Source of the DNA: DATACQ01 sp036555515
Lineage (GTDB): Bacteria > Desulfobacterota > Binatia > UBA9968
DNA length: 64,000 nucleotides
Assembly: GCA_036555515.1 (NCBI GenBank)
Contig: DATBLC010000367.1
Location: 23,546-87,545 of the forward strand
Direction: 5' to 3'
A program made the position numbers and the translations under genes. Under the pieces are notes generated by a model. It was given only the letters and a program-made list of their open reading frames with translations. It had not been told where the DNA came from and did not search any database. Shown piece by piece: positions 1 to 9,253 of this stretch. Each line of letters opens with the position of its first letter. Position 1 is the stretch's first letter.

Positions 1-101
1 GGAGACAGAGTTCCATCTGATTGATCGGAATCGACCGAAAAGGTAAAAAGAATGTCATGTAATTTACGCTGGCCTTAAGTAGTCATCAAGGAGAAAAGCC
101 G

Positions 102-1163
102 ATGGGAGCGATCGACGCCGATGCTCATGTGATCGAGACGGTACAGACCTGGAGTTATCTGGAACAGGATGAGCGACGTTTCATGCCGCAACTGATGACG
201 CAAAGTTTCGGGGCGGACCTTCTCAGCAACGAAGGAATCGCCGTGCGTGACTTCTGGGTAATCGAGGGCCGAGCGCACGGCAAAGACCGCAACGTCGGCA
301 CCAACACCTCGCAGGAATCGCGCGAGATGCTAAGCGTCGAGGCCCGCCTCGCCCACATGGACGATCTCGGCATCGAGACTCAGGTCCTCTATCCGACACT
401 TTTTCTCCGCCCGGTAGTGCAGCAAGCCGAGCGCGAACGCGCCTTGTGCAAGTCCTATAACCGCTGGATGGGCGATCTTTGGCGCCAGGGCAAGGGCCGG
501 TTGCGCTGGGTAGCGAAGCCGCCGCTGCAGATGCTCGAGAAAGCGCCGGTTGAGGTAAGGGATGAACTGGGATGGGCCAAGAACAACGGCGCCTGTGGTA
601 TCTTTATGCGCGGATTGGAGTGCGAGCGGGCGCTCGGCTCGCCCTATTTTTACAGGCTCTGGGAAATGTCCGGAGATCTTGATCTACCCGTCTGCATCCA
701 TTCGGCCAACGGCAGTTTCCTCCATCATGACTTCTTCGCCGAGGACACGACTTTTACCAAGTTCAAGCTGGCCGTAGTCGGCGCCTTTCACACGCTTCTA
801 GAAAAAGCAATCCCGCAAAAGTTCCCGAGGGTGCGTTGGGGCTTTGTTGAGGTCAGCGCGCAATGGGTGCCCTATGTTTTGAACGATCTGGCCGACCGTT
901 ATCGGCGTCAGGGAAAATCTTTTCCGACCAACGCCCTCGCCGTCAATAACATGTGGGTAGCTTGCGAGAACACGGACGATTTGCCCTACGTCTTGAGTCA
1001 CGCGGGGGAGGATTGTCTGATGATCGGCACCGACTACGGCCACCATGATCCATCCACGGAGCTCAATGCCATTCATCTGCTGCGCAACGACAAGCGCATC
1101 GCGCCGGCCGCTGTCAAAAAAATTCTTGAGATCAATCCGCGAAACTTTTACGGACTCGACTAA
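102..1163 (+). CDS. Amidohydrolase family protein (PF04909 type)
   Basis: A 353-residue protein of the amidohydrolase-2 family, TIM-barrel metal-dependent hydrolases or decarboxylases. The N-terminus reads IDADAHVIE, the usual metal-site opening of the family. CIHSANG near residue 200 and IGTDYGHHDPS near 310 fit the later metal and catalytic loops. AAGGAG lies 9 bases before the ATG, so the start is secure. The gene stands alone on this strand and faces the MFS gene downstream. A second member of the family lies at 33354-34439 but is clearly divergent. The substrate cannot be read from sequence; relatives act on aromatic carboxylates or lactone-type compounds. Family is confident, function is open. 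Confidence 0.88.
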   Translation: MGAIDADAHVIETVQTWSYLEQDERRFMPQLMTQSFGADLLSNEGIAVRDFWVIEGRAHGKDRNVGTNTSQESREMLSVEARLAHMDDLGIETQVLYPTLFLRPVVQQAERERALCKSYNRWMGDLWRQGKGRLRWVAKPPLQMLEKAPVEVRDELGWAKNNGACGIFMRGLECERALGSPYFYRLWEMSGDLDLPVCIHSANGSFLHHDFFAEDTTFTKFKLAVVGAFHTLLEKAIPQKFPRVRWGFVEVSAQWVPYVLNDLADRYRRQGKSFPTNALAVNNMWVACENTDDLPYVLSHAGEDCLMIGTDYGHHDPSTELNAIHLLRNDKRIAPAAVKKILEINPRNFYGLD

Positions 1164-1168
1164 CGACA

Positions 1169-1330
1169 GTTCAAATCGTGCCAAACGTTCCATTAGTTAG
1201 GCTCCGCGCGCCATCCTCCACCCCCGGGCCCAAATGTTGCAGACGTTCCAATCGTTCCACGAGGGTCCGCACGCCCTCATCCACCGCTCAGGTTCAAATC
1301 GTTCCAAATGTTCAAGCCGTTCACGCCGCT
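1169..1330. repeat. 9-bp-period array between convergent genes
   Basis: Degenerate units of the form GTTCCAATC or GTTCAAATC recur at about 9-base spacing in three clusters (1169-1192, 1238-1260, 1291-1325). They lie between the 3' end of the amidohydrolase gene and the 3' end of the convergent MFS gene. Related arrays occur at 11413-11627, 13676-13757, 30345-30490 and 48042-48086. No coding signal is seen. A 3'-end or terminator role is inferred from position only. Confidence 0.6.
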
Positions 1331-1480
1331 TGCAGAATTAAGCGAACCGGCCATTAAAACTTTGGCAACAAACAACGGGGACCGGTATGTGTGTGATTCT
1401 CCTCGACAACAGTGGACATAGACTTCAAGCGTGAGAAAAATTGAAGGTTCCGTTTTCGGTTCCGCACCCTGACACCCCTG

Positions 1481-2995
1481 TCAATTCTCTTTCGCAGCCG
1501 CGTTGGATTCGGCTCCTTCCCGTCTGCGCAATAGCGATAAGCCGAAGGCCAGTACACACAGACCGGCTGCAAATAGAAAAACTTCTTGAAAGGCCGGGAC
1601 AAACCCTTGGAAATCTGCGGGCACTTCAGGGGAGCGTTGTTCCGAATAAAACCGCCGCCGCTCATCGAAGATCAAGCTGGCGCCGGTGGCACCGAACACA
1701 ATGCCAAGCGTGCGCGCCATATTGTTGATGCTTCCGGCTACGCCCTGTTGAGTGCGAGGTATCGCGCCCATCACAAAGCTCATGTTCGGCGCTTCAAACA
1801 CGCCCAATCCCAAGCCCACAACACCCAGCGCCACGGCCAGCGAGAGGTAATCGGCTCGGGCGTCCAAGCGGCTGATCATCCACAAGCCGAGCCCTTCCAA
1901 AGCCAGACCTAGAGAGCTCAGGCGGGCGGTGCCGAATCGGTCGGACAACCGGCCGGTCACCGGAGCGGCGATAGTGGTCATCATAGCGACCGCAAGCATC
2001 AGAGACCCGCCGGTCGTGGCCGGATACCGCAGCACATCGATGACGTAATAGGGCATGAGCAACCCGATTGCGAATCTCGCGCAGTTGGCCAGCACGGTCA
2101 GCAGGTTGGCGATGATGAACGAGGGCCGCCGAAAGAGACTCAGGTTTACCACCGGCGCCCTCGCCCGCGTCTCCGTCACAAGAAATCCGCCAAAACAGAT
2201 TGCGGAAACCAGCAATAGAATGACGACGTGCGGAGATGTCCAGCCCAGGGATCGGCCGCGACTTATCCCCAGTAAGAAACCCCCTATGCTTCCGGCTAGC
2301 GTTAGCGCCCCCAGGAGATCAAAGCATTGCGCTTCCCGGCGTTCTCGAAACGGCGGCAACTTTACCGCAGCGAGCCAGGCCAGAAAAAGAGCCGGTAACA
2401 GCCTAAACAAGTAAACTGCCCGCCAGCCGAATCCATCGACCAGCAAGCCGCCTATCAGCGGACCCAGGGCATAGCCCGCCGCGGCACTCATCTGGAAAAT
2501 TCCAAGAGCGCGGCCGCGCAATTCTCCAGGGACGGCCAGAGTGACCAGCGCCGGAGCGGACGCGGATACAAGGGCGGCCGCCACGCCCTGTCCCACTCGA
2601 GCTACGACGAGCCAGGCGAAGGTCGGCGCCAATCCACACCCGACAAACGCAACAGCGCTGGCAAGCAATCCCCAGGTCAATAAGCGTCCATGGCCCCAGA
2701 GATCAGCGAGCCGTCCGCAACCAAGTAAGAGACTGGCGTGGGTCAATACGTAACCGACCACCACCCACTGTATTGAGGCCACCTCCAGCGAGAACGCCGC
2801 CGTGATGGCTGGAAACGCGATGTTGACGGCGCTATCGAGGGAACTCAGGAGTGTGCTCAGGTTGGCAACGACTACCGAGTACTGAAATAGTAGCGAGTGG
2901 GAACGAAGCTTTGTGGATTCCTTGGGCACGACAGGCTCGCGAACGCTCCGGCGCCATTTGCCGATGACTTCCCGACCCTTATCGGAAACATTCAA
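1481..2995 (-). CDS. MFS transporter, DHA2/EmrB-QacA type
   Basis: A 504-residue integral membrane protein with the length and hydrophobic pattern of 14-helix DHA2 drug:proton antiporters. The first helix has LSSLDSAVNIAFPAI, the family's helix-1 motif (the LDxTIVNVALP position), followed by QWVVVGYVL and the loop GRLADLWGHGRLL. A second RLSDRFGTARL loop follows the middle of the protein. The proposed start is TTG with a weak GGAA upstream, so the true start may be some codons further in; the first 40 residues are hydrophilic and not family-like. The gene is monocistronic and converges on the amidohydrolase. Probably exports small toxic compounds; substrate unknown. Confidence 0.88.
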   Translation of the reverse strand: MNVSDKGREVIGKWRRSVREPVVPKESTKLRSHSLLFQYSVVVANLSTLLSSLDSAVNIAFPAITAAFSLEVASIQWVVVGYVLTHASLLLGCGRLADLWGHGRLLTWGLLASAVAFVGCGLAPTFAWLVVARVGQGVAAALVSASAPALVTLAVPGELRGRALGIFQMSAAAGYALGPLIGGLLVDGFGWRAVYLFRLLPALFLAWLAAVKLPPFRERREAQCFDLLGALTLAGSIGGFLLGISRGRSLGWTSPHVVILLLVSAICFGGFLVTETRARAPVVNLSLFRRPSFIIANLLTVLANCARFAIGLLMPYYVIDVLRYPATTGGSLMLAVAMMTTIAAPVTGRLSDRFGTARLSSLGLALEGLGLWMISRLDARADYLSLAVALGVVGLGLGVFEAPNMSFVMGAIPRTQQGVAGSINNMARTLGIVFGATGASLIFDERRRFYSEQRSPEVPADFQGFVPAFQEVFLFAAGLCVLAFGLSLLRRREGAESNAAAKEN

Positions 2996-3198
2996 AATGT
3001 TCCAGCCGCTAAAACGGTTCGACTAAGCCCGCGCCTCTTCATCGGCCCCGGATCACTTCGTTCAGCGAAGCCATGTGATCGTGTCTCGCAAAACGATATT
3101 GTATGATTGCGAGAGTTGGTCCCAATCACGATGGCCGGCGCGGAAATTCACCAGTTTGCGCTGGTCGATGAAATAAAATAACTAACGGAGTAAACAGT

Positions 3199-4374
3199 GT
3201 GAGTATCGACCATTCGAAATTATTCCGCCGCCGATCAACCGATTTCGCTCTCGGAGTTTTACTGTCGCTCGTCGCGTTACTCCCGGCATATGCCCAGGCG
3301 CCTAGATCGCCCACGCCGGCGCCGTTGAGCGGAGTTGTACAGGTCGAGACGGTTGCCAGGGGACTCGAGCATCCCTGGGCATTGGAATTCCTGCCAGACG
3401 GCCACATCCTTGTTACCGAGCGTGCCGGGCGATTGCGCATCGTCACGCGAGACGGCCGCCTGTCGAAGGCGCTAGATGGCGTCCCGCGGATCTTTGCCCG
3501 CGGCCAGGGCGGGCTCCTTGATATCGCGCTGGATCCACGCTTCGCCGAGAACCGTCTCGTATATCTATCCTACGCGGAGCCCGGTGAGAGCAACACCGCC
3601 GGCACGGCCGTGGCGCGCGCACGCCTTGGCGACGACCGGCTTACCGAGGTCCGGGTGATCTATCGGCAGCAGCCCAAGGTGGAAGGCGGCAACCATTTCG
3701 GCTCCCGCCTGGTCTTCGCTCGGGACGGCACACTCTTTATCACTCAGGGCGATCGCTTTGCTTACCGCGAGCGCGCCCAGGATCTATCGGTAGGTTTTGG
3801 CAAGATCGCGCGCATCAATCCGGACGGGTCGGTCCCCAAAGACAATCCTTTCGCCGGCCGCCCCGGCGTCCTCCCCGAGATTTGGTCCTATGGGCATCGC
3901 AACGTTCAGAGCGCGGCGCTTCATCCAGACACCGGACAACTGTGGACCGTGGAGCACGGTGCCCGTGGCGGCGATGAGCTCAATCATCCCGAAGCCGGCA
4001 AGAACTACGGCTGGCCCGTCATCACCTACGGTGTAGATTATTCTGGGGCAAAGATCGGCGAAGGCACGGCCAAGCCGGGCCTGGAACAACCGGTATATTA
4101 CTGGGATCCAGTCATCGCGCCGTCGGGCATGACGTTCTATACGGCTAGGGTATTTTCCGGTTGGAACGGCAGCATCGTCATTGGCTCGCTCACCCCGGGG
4201 CTGTTGGTCAGACTGGAATTAAAGGACGGACGAGTCGCTCGAGAGGAACGATACCTCGCCGAGCTGCGCGAACGCATTCGCGACGTAAAACAAGGACCGG
4301 ATGGCCTGCTCTACCTGGTGACGGACAACAACGACGGACGCATCCTCCGCGTCAGGCCTTCCGCACCGCGCTGA
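3199..4374 (+). CDS. PQQ-dependent sugar dehydrogenase, soluble aldose type
   Basis: A 391-residue secreted protein of the glucose/sorbosone dehydrogenase (GSDH, YliI/Asd) family, six-bladed beta-propellers that oxidise aldoses with PQQ in the periplasm. A signal peptide is visible (ALGVLLSLVALLPAYAQA, residues 18-35). Family landmarks follow: GLEHPWALEFLPDG, ITERAGRLR-like, GGLLDIALDP, GGNHFGSRL, YGHRNVQ, EHGARGGDELN (the calcium/PQQ region) and APSGMTFY. GTG was taken as the start because CGGAG lies 8 bases upstream and the signal peptide fits. No PQQ biosynthesis genes are in this window. Family is confident; sugar specificity is not known. Confidence 0.92.
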   Translation: MSIDHSKLFRRRSTDFALGVLLSLVALLPAYAQAPRSPTPAPLSGVVQVETVARGLEHPWALEFLPDGHILVTERAGRLRIVTRDGRLSKALDGVPRIFARGQGGLLDIALDPRFAENRLVYLSYAEPGESNTAGTAVARARLGDDRLTEVRVIYRQQPKVEGGNHFGSRLVFARDGTLFITQGDRFAYRERAQDLSVGFGKIARINPDGSVPKDNPFAGRPGVLPEIWSYGHRNVQSAALHPDTGQLWTVEHGARGGDELNHPEAGKNYGWPVITYGVDYSGAKIGEGTAKPGLEQPVYYWDPVIAPSGMTFYTARVFSGWNGSIVIGSLTPGLLVRLELKDGRVAREERYLAELRERIRDVKQGPDGLLYLVTDNNDGRILRVRPSAPR

Positions 4375-4469
4375 ACAGCCCAGCCGACGGCGATAGCCAT
4401 CCGGCGGCCGCGCGGCCCTAGGTCGCCAACAGATAGTCTTGATTGATGAAAGACCCGCTGTTTCTCGAT

Positions 4470-4640
4470 TCAATCGCAGCGGTGGGCATGCATGTCATTA
4501 CGCTGGCAGAAGCGCAGGTACTCAAGTCGGTTGTCGAATTGAGACTCCAGGTAGACCAGGCGTCCGGCGGGGCGCGTCGAGCAGCCGGCGAAAAAAGCTG
4601 CGCTAAGAACTACCGCAAGAACAATGGATTGAATTTTCAT
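4470..4640 (-). CDS. Small putative lipoprotein, 56 residues
   Basis: A short gene found by reading the minus strand. The ATG has AGGAAAG 4 bases upstream. The product begins with a lipoprotein-type signal (MKIQSIVLAVVLSAAFFAGC) whose Cys at residue 20 would be lipidated. A short tail follows, rich in charged residues and with two more Cys (RFCQRND, HRCD). The -3 position of the lipobox is Phe rather than Leu, which is tolerated but unusual. It converges with the sugar dehydrogenase gene. I recognise no family. Support is the ribosome site, signal peptide and clean stop, so it is a reasonable but unproven gene. Confidence 0.6.
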   Translation of the reverse strand: MKIQSIVLAVVLSAAFFAGCSTRPAGRLVYLESQFDNRLEYLRFCQRNDMHAHRCD

Positions 4641-4893
4641 GGCACTTTCCTTTCACGGGATCAATGATGAGGTGGCATCGAGGCCGACCTCAATGACCCA
4701 TGAAGCTAAAGGCGTGCCGTGCGGATGTACGACGGGTTGTCACGCGATGCTCCCAAAACGACATAATTGCCTTATATCGCGGAGGGCTAATTTCGGGCAG
4801 AATACGGGAGACGGGCATTTCGACCCTGGGAGACTAACCCACCATCTCCTCGCGGGGATTCAACGGTTTTGCGAACTTACAGACTGCCAAGGA

Positions 4894-5232
4894 TTACTTC
4901 TGGCCAGCTCTCTTTGCCGCCCAGTAAGCCTTCAATTTGGCCGACAACTTCGCTCTGGTTGCCGCACTAAAAGTTTTCTTCTTGGCCTTGGCAGCGGGTT
5001 TGCCTGGACGCGTCGCCGTTTTAGCTCGTCGCAAGTTTACCCATCTTGCTTTTTGAGCGGCGGCAATTTTCTTCCTGACAGACGCGCTCATCGTCCGCTT
5101 TTTGGTTGACGCGGCTCCAGATTTGGCCGACACACCGAGGATGCTACCAAGTTCCTTGTTGAGCTTCTCGATTTGTTCTTTGATTGCGGCAGCCCGTTGG
5201 AGTTGGTTGATGGTGAGATCGTATATATCCAT
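4894..5232 (-). CDS. Basic protein with two KxTxSAxxRxKIxAxxxAxW repeats
   Basis: A 112-residue, strongly basic protein. The N-terminal 40 residues form a predicted coiled coil (INQLQRAAAIKEQIEKLNKEL). Two related Lys/Arg/Ala-rich units follow: RTMSASVRKKIAAAQKARW at about 46-64 and KTFSAATRAKLSAKLKAYW at about 85-103, each ending in an aromatic. Comparable KRRTMSAAARAKIAAAQ stretches are known from small histone-H1-like or NUMOD3-like basic proteins in bacteria, which suggests nucleic-acid binding. That is inference. The coding strand is supported by composition and repeat conservation. It stands alone, divergent from the MFS gene at 5652. Confidence 0.72.
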   Translation of the reverse strand: MDIYDLTINQLQRAAAIKEQIEKLNKELGSILGVSAKSGAASTKKRTMSASVRKKIAAAQKARWVNLRRAKTATRPGKPAAKAKKKTFSAATRAKLSAKLKAYWAAKRAGQK

Positions 5233-5651
5233 GCGGCAAGTAAATATTCAAAAAGCCAGTAAAAATCAAGGGCGCCGCAGAGGCCAGTATCCGGCAATGA
5301 TGATTCAACGTAAGGGACTGGTCCGACAAAAGTCGACATCGACTGATTGAAAACAGAGATGTGTTGCCGAGATTACGGACCCGGGGGAGTCGGATGAAAG
5401 GGAAAAAAGAGATTACTGGCTCGAATAAGATCTCGACTTCGCTCATCGGACTGGAGAGATTTCACCGGGATTTAAGTGGAGCGCGGTCCTCCCGAATATT
5501 TCCACCTAGACGACAACGTCACATAATTTTCTTCCGGCCTTGCGAGCGAAGAGGGTATTGCGTTACATGTTAATTTCCGAGTCTCAAGTCTGGGGTCTAG
5601 AGTTAAGCCGGAACCCGAAACGGCGCAAGCTTAGCCGCCGCTCGCTCATTC
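5233..5651. other. Intergenic region, divergent promoters presumed
   Basis: About 420 bases between the basic-protein gene (minus) and the MFS gene (plus). No ORF with coding character, RNA gene or clear repeat is seen. It must hold the two divergent promoters, but I can defend no specific -35/-10 pair. Confidence 0.4.
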
Positions 5652-6878
5652 ATGCTCAACGTGAAAAACATCTCGGATGCGGTGCGCGCTCTCGGACCCG
5701 AGCGACTGAAACTGCTCAGTGTCATCACCGCCGGTCACTTCGTCATTCACTGGTTTCAACAGCTCTTCCCCGTCGTGCTGCCGTCTATCAAAGCCGGCTT
5801 CGGTCTCAATGATGTCCAGGTGGGAGCACTGACTTCGGCGCGGCAACTGGTTCAAGGCACGCTGGATTTTCCCGTGGGAATGATCGCCGATGCGATGGTG
5901 CGCTACCGCGCGCTTTTTCTCGCCGCCGCGCTTTTTTCTATGGGCGCAGGTTACGTCTTCATGGGAATCTCTGGCGCTTTTATTCTTGCTCTCTGCGGCG
6001 CGGGGCTCATCGGGTTGGGAACCGCGTTGTGGCACCCGCCCGCCGCCGCTTCGTTGTCAAATCGTTTTCCCGAACGCCGCGCCATGGCGCTCGCCGTGCA
6101 CGGCATGGGTGCCACCATAAGCGATACGCTCACACCGCTCGCCGTCGGCGCACTACTCGTTGCGCTTCAGTGGAAAGACTTTTTGACATTGCAATTCATT
6201 CCCGCCGTGCTCGCCGGCTTTGTCATGTGGCGGGGTCTGACGAAATTGTTCACCGCAGACAAATCTCAAGCTTCGCGCTCCACACAGGTCCGCGAACTCT
6301 TGCAGCTGGCAAGACACCCGGTGTTTTTGGGCATCTCAGCCGCGAAGGGACTGGCCATGATGGGCCGTCTGGTGGTGATGACGTTTTTGCCCATCTACTT
6401 GCAGGAGCACCTGGGTTATTCGCCTTTTGCCCTGGGTTTCTTTGTCGCGCTGCTCCACGCGATGGGCACGATTTCGCAACCGGTGCTAGGCTTGCTGTCG
6501 GATCGCTTCGGGCGCAAGGTCGTGCTGTTTCCGTCCTTTATCCTGCAAGGAGCGCTGTTCATGCTCCTGGGAGTGGTCCCGGCCGGCCTTGCGCTGAGCA
6601 TCGTGATCGCAGCCAACGGTCTGTTCTTTTATACGTTAATGAACATCACTTACGCGGCCGTCCTGGACGTGGCGGGCGCCAATATTCAAGCTTCGTCCTA
6701 CGGCCTGGCTTCACTGGTCACGGAAATCGTCGTCGTTCCCACGCCCATTGCGGCGGGATATTTCATCGGCCTATACGGCATGAACGCCGCATTTCTTCTC
6801 GCCGGCGGGTTTGTCTTGCTCGCCGCCTTCGTTTTGCTGCCGCTAAACCTTTATCGCGGCAGTAAAGGCGCAGGTTGA
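5652..6878 (+). CDS. MFS transporter, fosmidomycin-resistance-like
   Basis: A 408-residue, 12-helix major facilitator protein. The opening helix GHFVIHWFQQLFPVVLPSIKAGF resembles the Fsr (fosmidomycin resistance) subgroup, which starts with a His-Phe helix. LGLLSDRFGRKVVLFPS at about residues 278-294 is the classical MFS loop. GTALWHPPAAASLSNRFPERRAMALAVHGMG matches the conserved Fsr loop with HPPA. The downstream hydrolase gene starts inside its stop codon (TTGA overlap at 6875), so the two are translationally coupled. Export of a small organic acid or antibiotic-like compound is plausible; substrate unknown. Confidence 0.88.
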   Translation: MLNVKNISDAVRALGPERLKLLSVITAGHFVIHWFQQLFPVVLPSIKAGFGLNDVQVGALTSARQLVQGTLDFPVGMIADAMVRYRALFLAAALFSMGAGYVFMGISGAFILALCGAGLIGLGTALWHPPAAASLSNRFPERRAMALAVHGMGATISDTLTPLAVGALLVALQWKDFLTLQFIPAVLAGFVMWRGLTKLFTADKSQASRSTQVRELLQLARHPVFLGISAAKGLAMMGRLVVMTFLPIYLQEHLGYSPFALGFFVALLHAMGTISQPVLGLLSDRFGRKVVLFPSFILQGALFMLLGVVPAGLALSIVIAANGLFFYTLMNITYAAVLDVAGANIQASSYGLASLVTEIVVVPTPIAAGYFIGLYGMNAAFLLAGGFVLLAAFVLLPLNLYRGSKGAG

Positions 6879-7762
6879 CAGCGTTTTCTCAGCCGCTGAA
6901 GATACGCCAGGAAATAGGACCGACTAATTTGCGTATTGTCCTTATCTTATTTTCGATTCTAGTCGTTGCAAGCCTTTGGGGTTTTTATATTTCCATTCGC
7001 CCACCCAAGATTCTATCCTCGATCACGCCCCGTGATTTGAAGATGGGTTATGAGGATGTCTCATTCAAGACGGCCGACGGCCTCAAGCTGCGCGGCTGGT
7101 ACATCCCGTGCGCAAAAACCACCGGCAAAACCTTGATTCTCCTTCATGGCTATCCTGCGGACAAAGGAAATATCCTGCCGCCATTGGCATTTCTGCACGA
7201 AGATTTCAACTTGCTGTTGTTCGATTTTCGCTATCTGGGTGAAAGCGAGGGGAACTATTCCACCGCGGGAGCAAAGGAGGTGGAGGACCTCCTGGCCGCT
7301 ATTCAATTTCTCAAAGTCCGGGGGATAGCAGAAGTTGGCGTGTGGGGTTTTTCCATGGGTGGGGCAGTAGCTTTGATGACCATCGAGAGCGCTTCCGGGA
7401 TCCGCGCCGTCGTATCCGAATCGAGTTACGCCAATCTCTCCGACATGGCTTTTCAGCTCTTTAGAATTCCCCTGCTCAATTATCCCATGGCCTATCTTGT
7501 TCGGACCTGGGCCAGGCTCTTTCTCGGCATCGACTTGAGCGATATATCGCCGGCGCAGCGAGTCAGAGAGACTAAGATACCCGTTTTCTTGATCCATTCC
7601 TCTGCCGACGAGGTGATTCCCTTTTCCCACGGCCAGGCATTGCGCCAGGCCCTGGCAAAAAATCCCAACGCGGAATTTTGGTTCGAAGAAAGCAATATCC
7701 ACGGTCAGCTGGGTTCGGATTACCAGCGCAGGGTGAGAAATTTTTTTCTCAGACACATGTGA
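6875..7762 (+). CDS. Membrane-anchored alpha/beta hydrolase
   Basis: A 295-residue protein with one N-terminal membrane segment (RIVLILFSILVVASLWGFYI, about 20-39) and an alpha/beta-hydrolase domain of the YfhR/BEM46-like group. Visible parts: LHGYPADKGN (oxyanion loop), FDFRYLGESEG, the nucleophile elbow GFSMGG near residue 160, an HSSADEVIPF loop (acid) and SNIHGQLGSDY (catalytic His). TTG at 6875 overlaps the previous stop, giving coupling to the MFS gene; no better-placed ATG precedes the membrane helix. The pair may form an uptake/export-plus-hydrolysis unit, but the substrate is unknown. Confidence 0.86.
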   Translation: MTAFSQPLKIRQEIGPTNLRIVLILFSILVVASLWGFYISIRPPKILSSITPRDLKMGYEDVSFKTADGLKLRGWYIPCAKTTGKTLILLHGYPADKGNILPPLAFLHEDFNLLLFDFRYLGESEGNYSTAGAKEVEDLLAAIQFLKVRGIAEVGVWGFSMGGAVALMTIESASGIRAVVSESSYANLSDMAFQLFRIPLLNYPMAYLVRTWARLFLGIDLSDISPAQRVRETKIPVFLIHSSADEVIPFSHGQALRQALAKNPNAEFWFEESNIHGQLGSDYQRRVRNFFLRHM

Positions 7763-7807
7763 AGTCTGCGCGCCGCGGTAATCAAAGAAGGACTGGTGAT
7801 TTTGTTC

Positions 7808-9244
7808 CTATCGTATGCTTCGGGCGCTCGGCAGCGCCACATAAATGGCAATGACTGTCGCCGCACCCGCGATACTCATGGAGGCCGTAGCCCATTGCGC
7901 GCCGACAAAGGACGACAGCGCTCCGATAATTACGCCGCCCGCCAACAGCACGACATGGGTCATGTGAAAAACAGCCATGGTCCGGCCGCGGAATTCGGCC
8001 GGCGAATAAGTTTGGATGACCGTTTGCGCCAGTGCGTGGGAGGTGACGTGAACGATACCGACGATCACCATCAATAGCAGTGAAAAATAGAACCAGGGCG
8101 AGAACGCGAAAGCAACGATAATAATCCCGTACAACGTCACGCCTCCCAGCATAATATTTATCCGCGGCAACCGGTCGCCGATGGCAGCGATAAGAACGGA
8201 GCTGCTGAGGGCGCCTGCTCCCATCGCGCTCAGAAGCAACCCCTGTCCGCTGGCGCCGACGCCCAGAATGTCGCGAGCGAACACCGGCAACAAGGTCATA
8301 AACGGGATGATAAACAAAGAAGCGGCCAGCACAATAAGCAGACTCGCTCGGACCGCCACATTGCGCCAGCTGAACTTCCACCCTTCGATGATGCTCTGAC
8401 GGAAGGATTGCTTGTGTGCCGAGCCGCCGTGAGTGCGGGAGATCGCATCCTGCCGTGGGCGCAACTTCATGGTCCATACCGTCGCCAAAAGATAAAAGAT
8501 CGCCTGCGCGCCATAGGATCCGCCGGTGCCGAAGATGGCAATGAGGAAACCCGCCAGAGCAGGGCCGGTGCTGCGCGCGACGTTAAAAACAATGGAGTTG
8601 AGGCCGATGGCGTTGGTTATCTGCCGAAGTGGCACCGCATCGCCGATCATCGCTGCCCGCGAAGGTTGTTGAAAAGTCCAGACGATCGACATGCCGAAGG
8701 CGGTGAAGTAAACATGCCACGGTTGAATACTGCCGCTGAATATAAGCAGAGCCAGGGCGCTATACAGCACGCCGTCCACCACCTGGGCCACGATCACCTG
8801 GAATTTGCGCGAATAGCGGTCCGCGGCGCTTCCGGCCAAGGGCGAGAGCAGTAGAATCGGTATGGCCTGTATGCCGCGCACCAAACCGAGCTGAAACGAT
8901 GAGTTGGTCAGCTCATAAATCAGCCAACCTCGCGCGACCTGATCCATCCAGGTCGCCATCGCGGTAAAAATCTGGCCATACCATAACAAGCGAAACTCGC
9001 GGTGCTGCAGCGCTTCCAAAGCCCGCAGCCGAAGCAAGGCTTCGAGAGGGCCGCGCGACCGGCGCGATGCCACGCTCTCCCCGGCTGCCGCACTTGCAGC
9101 GGGAGTCTCTTGTTTGTCAATTTTCGGTGAGTGCAGGATAATCTCCAGAACCGGCGAAACGCGACAGCCGTGTCGAGATCGCAAAGTCAGATAAACTCTT
9201 CTGCCTATATCACGCGCGAGCGGACAGCGTCCAGTTGCCTGCAA
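7808..9244 (-). CDS. MFS transporter, EntS/MFS_3 type
   Basis: A 478-residue major facilitator protein of the MFS_3 (enterobactin-exporter-like, PF05977) group. The domain begins at about residue 77 with LQHREFRLLWYGQIFTAMATWMDQVARGWLIYEL, the hallmark opening. LAGSAADRYSRKFQVI is the cytoplasmic loop. LPVFARDILGVGASGQGLLLSAMGAGAL and TYSPAEFRGRTMAVF are further family signatures. The first 70 residues are atypical, so translation may start at an internal GTG or ATG. It lies 9 bases after the RlmL-type gene on the same strand, so the two are probably co-transcribed. Likely a small-molecule exporter. Confidence 0.88.
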   Translation of the reverse strand: MQATGRCPLARDIGRRVYLTLRSRHGCRVSPVLEIILHSPKIDKQETPAASAAAGESVASRRSRGPLEALLRLRALEALQHREFRLLWYGQIFTAMATWMDQVARGWLIYELTNSSFQLGLVRGIQAIPILLLSPLAGSAADRYSRKFQVIVAQVVDGVLYSALALLIFSGSIQPWHVYFTAFGMSIVWTFQQPSRAAMIGDAVPLRQITNAIGLNSIVFNVARSTGPALAGFLIAIFGTGGSYGAQAIFYLLATVWTMKLRPRQDAISRTHGGSAHKQSFRQSIIEGWKFSWRNVAVRASLLIVLAASLFIIPFMTLLPVFARDILGVGASGQGLLLSAMGAGALSSSVLIAAIGDRLPRINIMLGGVTLYGIIIVAFAFSPWFYFSLLLMVIVGIVHVTSHALAQTVIQTYSPAEFRGRTMAVFHMTHVVLLAGGVIIGALSSFVGAQWATASMSIAGAATVIAIYVALPSARSIR

Positions 9245-9253
9245 AAGGTGTAG

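Noticed and set aside
1169..1330. CRISPR array
   Set aside because: The repeats are 9 bases, degenerate and without spacers; no cas genes are nearby.
6029..6865. Open plus-strand frame of 278 codons inside the MFS gene
   Set aside because: It is the shifted-frame shadow of the MFS gene at 5652-6878, Arg-rich and without family similarity.
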